Assembly (NCBI RefSeq): GCF_014467235.1
Contig: NZ_NKHP01000005.1
Span: 1-64,000, forward strand
Direction of reading: 5' to 3'
Length of the DNA: 64,000 nucleotides
Source of the DNA: Xenorhabdus indica
GTDB lineage: Bacteria; Pseudomonadota; Gammaproteobacteria; Enterobacterales; Enterobacteriaceae
Made by a program: the position numbers and the translations under genes. Below, piece after piece: positions 61,330 through 64,000 of this stretch (the stretch's first letter is position 1; every line of letters begins with the position of its first letter). The notes beneath the pieces are model-generated. The model searched no databases, was not told where the DNA came from, and was given only the letters and a program-made list of their open reading frames with translations.

Positions 61330-61913
61330 GAATGATCCTTCCCATCAGCTAACGCTAAAAATCGTTTGATTAATTCATACGTTTCCACCAATGGTAAGCC
61401 GACAACAGCATGGTAACTGCCATTAATCTTTCTGACAAAGCAACCGCCTTTACCCTGAATGCCATAAGCACCGGCCTTATCCATTGGTTCCCCAGTTGCA
61501 ATATATTCCCGTATTTTGCGCCGGGATAAATGGCGAAACATCACATCTGTAATGACTAACTCACTTAAGGTATGCTGATTGTTCGATAAAGCAACAGCAG
61601 TCATGACTTGATGGCACTGCCCTGACAGTTCTTGCAGCATTTCAGCAGCGTGCTGCTCATTACGGGGTTTTTCCAGAATGCGATTATTCAGAACAACAAT
61701 CGTGTCCGCACCCAGAACTGGAAAATTCTCCGGCGCAATCCTCACCCCCGCTTGCGATTTTTCTCTGGCCAACCGATTAACATAGTGCTGCGGAGACTCC
61801 CCTTCTTGCCACTTCTCTTCGACCTGTGGTGTCAGGATCTGAAAATTAAAGTCCAACAATTCCACCAGCTCACGCCGCCGTGGTGAGCCAGAAGCTAAAT
61901 AAAGGGTTTTCAT
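61326..61913 (-). CDS. yhdE: Maf-family nucleotide pyrophosphatase (dTTP/UTP type, YhdE)
   Basis: A 195-aa house-cleaning enzyme (E. coli YhdE 197 aa) that hydrolyses dTTP, UTP and modified pyrimidine triphosphates. The Maf signature is at the N-terminus, [20 protein letters not shown], followed by [19 protein letters not shown] and the [11 protein letters not shown] loop. [20 protein letters not shown] is the C-terminal family segment. It lies between mreD and rng, the E. coli order. Confidence 0.96.
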   Translation of the reverse strand: MKTLYLASGSPRRRELVELLDFNFQILTPQVEEKWQEGESPQHYVNRLAREKSQAGVRIAPENFPVLGADTIVVLNNRILEKPRNEQHAAEMLQELSGQCHQVMTAVALSNNQHTLSELVITDVMFRHLSRRKIREYIATGEPMDKAGAYGIQGKGGCFVRKINGSYHAVVGLPLVETYELIKRFLALADGKDHS

Positions 61914-61931
61914 AGTGAGTCATCCTTTCTA

Positions 61932-61976
61932 TCAGTTCATTGACAAGAGTTCATTGAAAAGCCGTTCATTAAAAAG
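61932..61976. repeat. Three imperfect GTTCATT repeats between mreD and maf
   Basis: Three units of the form GTTCATT(G/A)A(C/A)AAG occur in a row in the 75-bp spacer. They are probably slippage products. Confidence 0.45.
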
Positions 61977-61988
61977 TAGAGCTCGCCT

Positions 61989-62477
61989 TTAACGAACTGA
62001 AAATTGGCGACGGATTTTCCGCATTAATAAGAATAGCCAAGGCCAGAGAATACCATTGACAAGACCATTCCAGAATACTTCAGGATGGAAAATAATCTTT
62101 GGTATCAAGGCATGAGCCAGAAAAACACAGAAGTTTATCAGTGTCGAAAGTACCATCACAATCAGGGACTGTTGCCAGAGTGCCATATTGCGAATGAGCT
62201 GAAATTTGAACGCAACCAAAAAACTAATCAGACTGAAAGCCAGCGCATGAGCTCCCAGAATACTCCCCTGTAATAAATCCATCAGGATACCCAGAATAAA
62301 ACCAGTTCCAACACTGACACGGTGAGGGATCGCAAGGAGCCAATAGATCAGACACAACACGAGTAAGGTAGGCCGGAACATATCAAACTGCTCCGGCCAC
62401 GGCATACTCTGTAGCACCATTGCGATCAGGAAAGATAACCAGACAACCCAACGGCCACGCCCTTTATACTGACTCAT
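61989..62477 (-). CDS. mreD: Rod shape-determining protein MreD
   Basis: A 162-aa inner-membrane protein as in E. coli, part of the elongasome. About five hydrophobic helices are seen, with WVVWLSFLIAMVLQSMPWPE at the N-terminus and GTGFILGILMDLLQGSILGA in the middle, the most conserved part. It overlaps mreC by 4 nt (ATGA). Confidence 0.95.
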   Translation of the reverse strand: MSQYKGRGRWVVWLSFLIAMVLQSMPWPEQFDMFRPTLLVLCLIYWLLAIPHRVSVGTGFILGILMDLLQGSILGAHALAFSLISFLVAFKFQLIRNMALWQQSLIVMVLSTLINFCVFLAHALIPKIIFHPEVFWNGLVNGILWPWLFLLMRKIRRQFSVR

Positions 62478-63583
62478 CCACGATTCTCCGCGGCTGGCAA
62501 CTTACTTGATGATGCTGCCGGAGATGACGGTCTTGTGACGGGGAATGATGCTCGATTTCCCTCTTTCTCTCTTCCGCCTTTCTCTGTTTTATTTTTACCT
62601 TCACCTAATTGTTTTGTCGGAACTTGTTCTGTCGAAAATTGTTCTGTCGGAAACTGAGGCTTAGCATCAGAGGGATTGGGCAGTACCTGCGGTAACATCT
62701 GCATCAAACGTTCATTTGCTGCTCGGTACACTTCGGAAGGCGGCAATGGTTCAGATGGGTTATTATCCGCCCCCCATAACAACAATAGATAACGCAAGCG
62801 TCGCAATTCTGCCAATGGACGTGCATGAATAACCGTATGGGCTCGCTGATTATCTATTCTGACAGAGGAAACCACTGCTACAGGATAACCTTCCGGGAAA
62901 CGGCCACCAAGGCCGGATGTCACCAGCACGTCACCAACCCGGATGTCTGTATCACTTGGTAGCGGTTCAAGGTGAAGATCGTCCGTACATCCCGCACCAC
63001 CGGCAATCACTCGAATATCATTACGCAGTACCTGAACCGGCAATGCATGGGTTGGATCGCAAATCAACAACACCCGGCTGCTTAATTGACTTACTGAGAT
63101 AATTTGACCAACGACGCCACGATCACTGATAACGGGTTGCCCTTCATAGACGCCATCTTTCGCTCCCTTATCAATAACAACTTGATCGCGATAAGGATCC
63201 ATACCACCAGAAATCACCTGTGATACCATCATATGTTCATCACTGCGTAAAGGTGACCCCAATAATTCACGCAAACGGGCATTTTCTTGTTTTAATTGTC
63301 CTAACAGTAAAAGATTACTGTTCTGTAATCTCAACTCGTTGCGCAGGGTGTTATTTTCCAGTTCAAGTTGTTTACGGGTGGCCAAAGAATCGGAAACGCC
63401 ATCTAAGAATTGGCGTGGACCATTGGCAAGAAAATAAAAAGGACTCACTGCCGTATCCATATAACTACGGATTTTATTGAAAAAACCAAAACGGCTGTCT
63501 ACCACAACCAGAATAATGGCAATAATAACAGCAAAAAAGAGTCGTAATTGTAGGGAAGGCCCTCTGCTGAAAATCGGCTTCAT
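62474..63583 (-). CDS. mreC: Rod shape-determining protein MreC
   Basis: A bitopic elongasome protein that activates PBP2-RodA. It is 369 aa from the ATG at 63583 (E. coli 367). A transmembrane helix covers about 15-33, a coiled coil about 70-112 (TRKQLELENNTLRNELRLQN), then two beta-barrel subdomains (VIDKGAKDGVYEGQPVISDR, LVTSGLGGRFPEGYPVAVV). The C-terminus is an extended disordered tail with a PTEQF-type repeat and Lys/Glu- and Ser/Pro-rich stretches. The start matches E. coli MKPIFSRGPSLQLRL; an in-frame codon at 63661 is rejected. Confidence 0.96.
   Translation of the reverse strand: MKPIFSRGPSLQLRLFFAVIIAIILVVVDSRFGFFNKIRSYMDTAVSPFYFLANGPRQFLDGVSDSLATRKQLELENNTLRNELRLQNSNLLLLGQLKQENARLRELLGSPLRSDEHMMVSQVISGGMDPYRDQVVIDKGAKDGVYEGQPVISDRGVVGQIISVSQLSSRVLLICDPTHALPVQVLRNDIRVIAGGAGCTDDLHLEPLPSDTDIRVGDVLVTSGLGGRFPEGYPVAVVSSVRIDNQRAHTVIHARPLAELRRLRYLLLLWGADNNPSEPLPPSEVYRAANERLMQMLPQVLPNPSDAKPQFPTEQFSTEQVPTKQLGEGKNKTEKGGREKEGNRASFPVTRPSSPAASSSKLPAAENRG
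62609..62653. repeat. 15-bp tandem repeat inside mreC
   Basis: Three 15-bp units (TTGTTNTGTCGNAAN on the plus strand) encode the PTEQF-STEQV-PTKQL string of the disordered tail. Slippage would change tail length in five-residue steps without a frameshift. Confidence 0.6.
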
Positions 63584-63703
63584 AAGTTGCGCATTGTTGA
63601 GCTGTTTTGTGTCATAAACAATAAAAGAGTCATAAATAATAAACTCTCGGATAAACAGCAAGGAGGTACTGATAAAAACACCTCCCAGCCCGCAGAGTTA
63701 TTT

Positions 63704-64000
63704 TCAGTCTTCGCTGAACAAATCGCCACCGTGCATGTCGATCATTTCCAGCGCTTTACCGCCACCTCTGGCAACACAAGTGAGAGGATCTTCAGCCACA
63801 ATGACAGGAATCCCTGTTTCTTCCATCAACAAACGATCAAGATTGCGCAGCAGTGCGCCACCGCCTGTCAGCACCATGCCACGTTCTGAAATATCAGAAG
63901 CCAACTCTGGTGGACATTGCTCCAATGCCACCATGACTGCACTGACAATACCTGTCAGCGGCTCCTGCAAAGCTTCCAGAATTTCATTAGAATTTAGTGT
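63704..64000 (-). CDS. mreB: Rod shape-determining protein MreB (3' part)
   Basis: The C-terminal 98 or so residues of the actin-like filament protein MreB; the rest lies beyond the right edge. The visible part begins [20 protein letters not shown] and continues with [20 protein letters not shown], the adenosine-binding actin motif, and ends [14 protein letters not shown]. It is nearly identical to E. coli MreB. It is followed by mreC after about 120 bp. Confidence 0.98.
   Translation of the reverse strand, partial: TLNSNEILEALQEPLTGIVSAVMVALEQCPPELASDISERGMVLTGGGALLRNLDRLLMEETGIPVIVAEDPLTCVARGGGKALEMIDMHGGDLFSED

Overview
The window is a stretch of chromosome from an entomopathogen-like member of the Morganellaceae. 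Xenorhabdus is the best guess and Photorhabdus the alternative. The evidence is E. coli-like gene order and close protein similarity in every core block, AT-rich spacers, and a dispersed palindromic repeat of a kind I remember (unverified) from these genera. No tRNA, rRNA, prophage, intact insertion sequence or CRISPR array was seen. All protein identifications rest on recalled family sequences and visible motifs, not on database searches.

Layout. 0.3-2 kb: a VirK/YbjX-type gene and a GNAT acetyltransferase. 2.2-5.6 kb: fadH and sstT, convergent around a shared terminator. 6.2-10.5 kb: yqjA, yqjD, yqjE, yqjK, yqjF, then yhaJ and yhaK, the E. coli block without mzrA and yqjC. 10.6-11 kb: RNase P RNA. 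11-15.4 kb: rsmI, divergent from lpoA-yraN-diaA-dolP; lpoA has a shortened N-terminal domain. 15.6-19.6 kb: mtgA, elbB, the small RNA ArcZ, and arcB. 20.2-26.1 kb: gltBD. 26.7-29.6 kb: an unknown exported protein, then sspB, sspA, rpsI and rplM. 29.9-35.9 kb: zapE, zapG, degQ, degS and murA. 35.9-39.5 kb: ibaG and mlaFEDCB. 39.7-48.1 kb: yrbG, kdsD, kdsC, lptC, lptA, lptB, rpoN, hpf, ptsN, rapZ and npr. 48.5-51.1 kb: rnk, pmbA and darP. 51.1-53.6 kb: an accessory pocket with a decayed gene, a 2-hydroxyacid dehydrogenase and a barstar/barnase pair. 53.6-64 kb: tldD, a nitrilase-family gene, yhdP, rng, maf, mreD, mreC and the 3' end of mreB.

The genes fall mainly into envelope construction and quality control (lpoA, mtgA, murA, mla, kds/lpt, degQ/degS, dolP, yhdP, mreBCD), nitrogen metabolism and nitrogen-PTS control (gltBD, rpoN, ptsN, npr, rapZ), redox control (arcB with antisense ArcZ at its 3' end), and translation or RNA metabolism (rplM-rpsI, rnpB, rsmI, rng, hpf, darP).

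The most unusual items are: an exported barnase homologue that aligns without gaps to Bacillus barnase, keeps all catalytic residues and has a Cys pair at positions 43 and 80 (barnase numbering), next to its barstar; ArcZ overlapping the arcB stop codon; the LpoA domain reduction; tldD and its partner pmbA only about 3 kb apart; three divergent copies of one palindromic repeat; and a large palindrome upstream of fadH. I found no clearly new multi-gene system; most of the window is conserved core genome.
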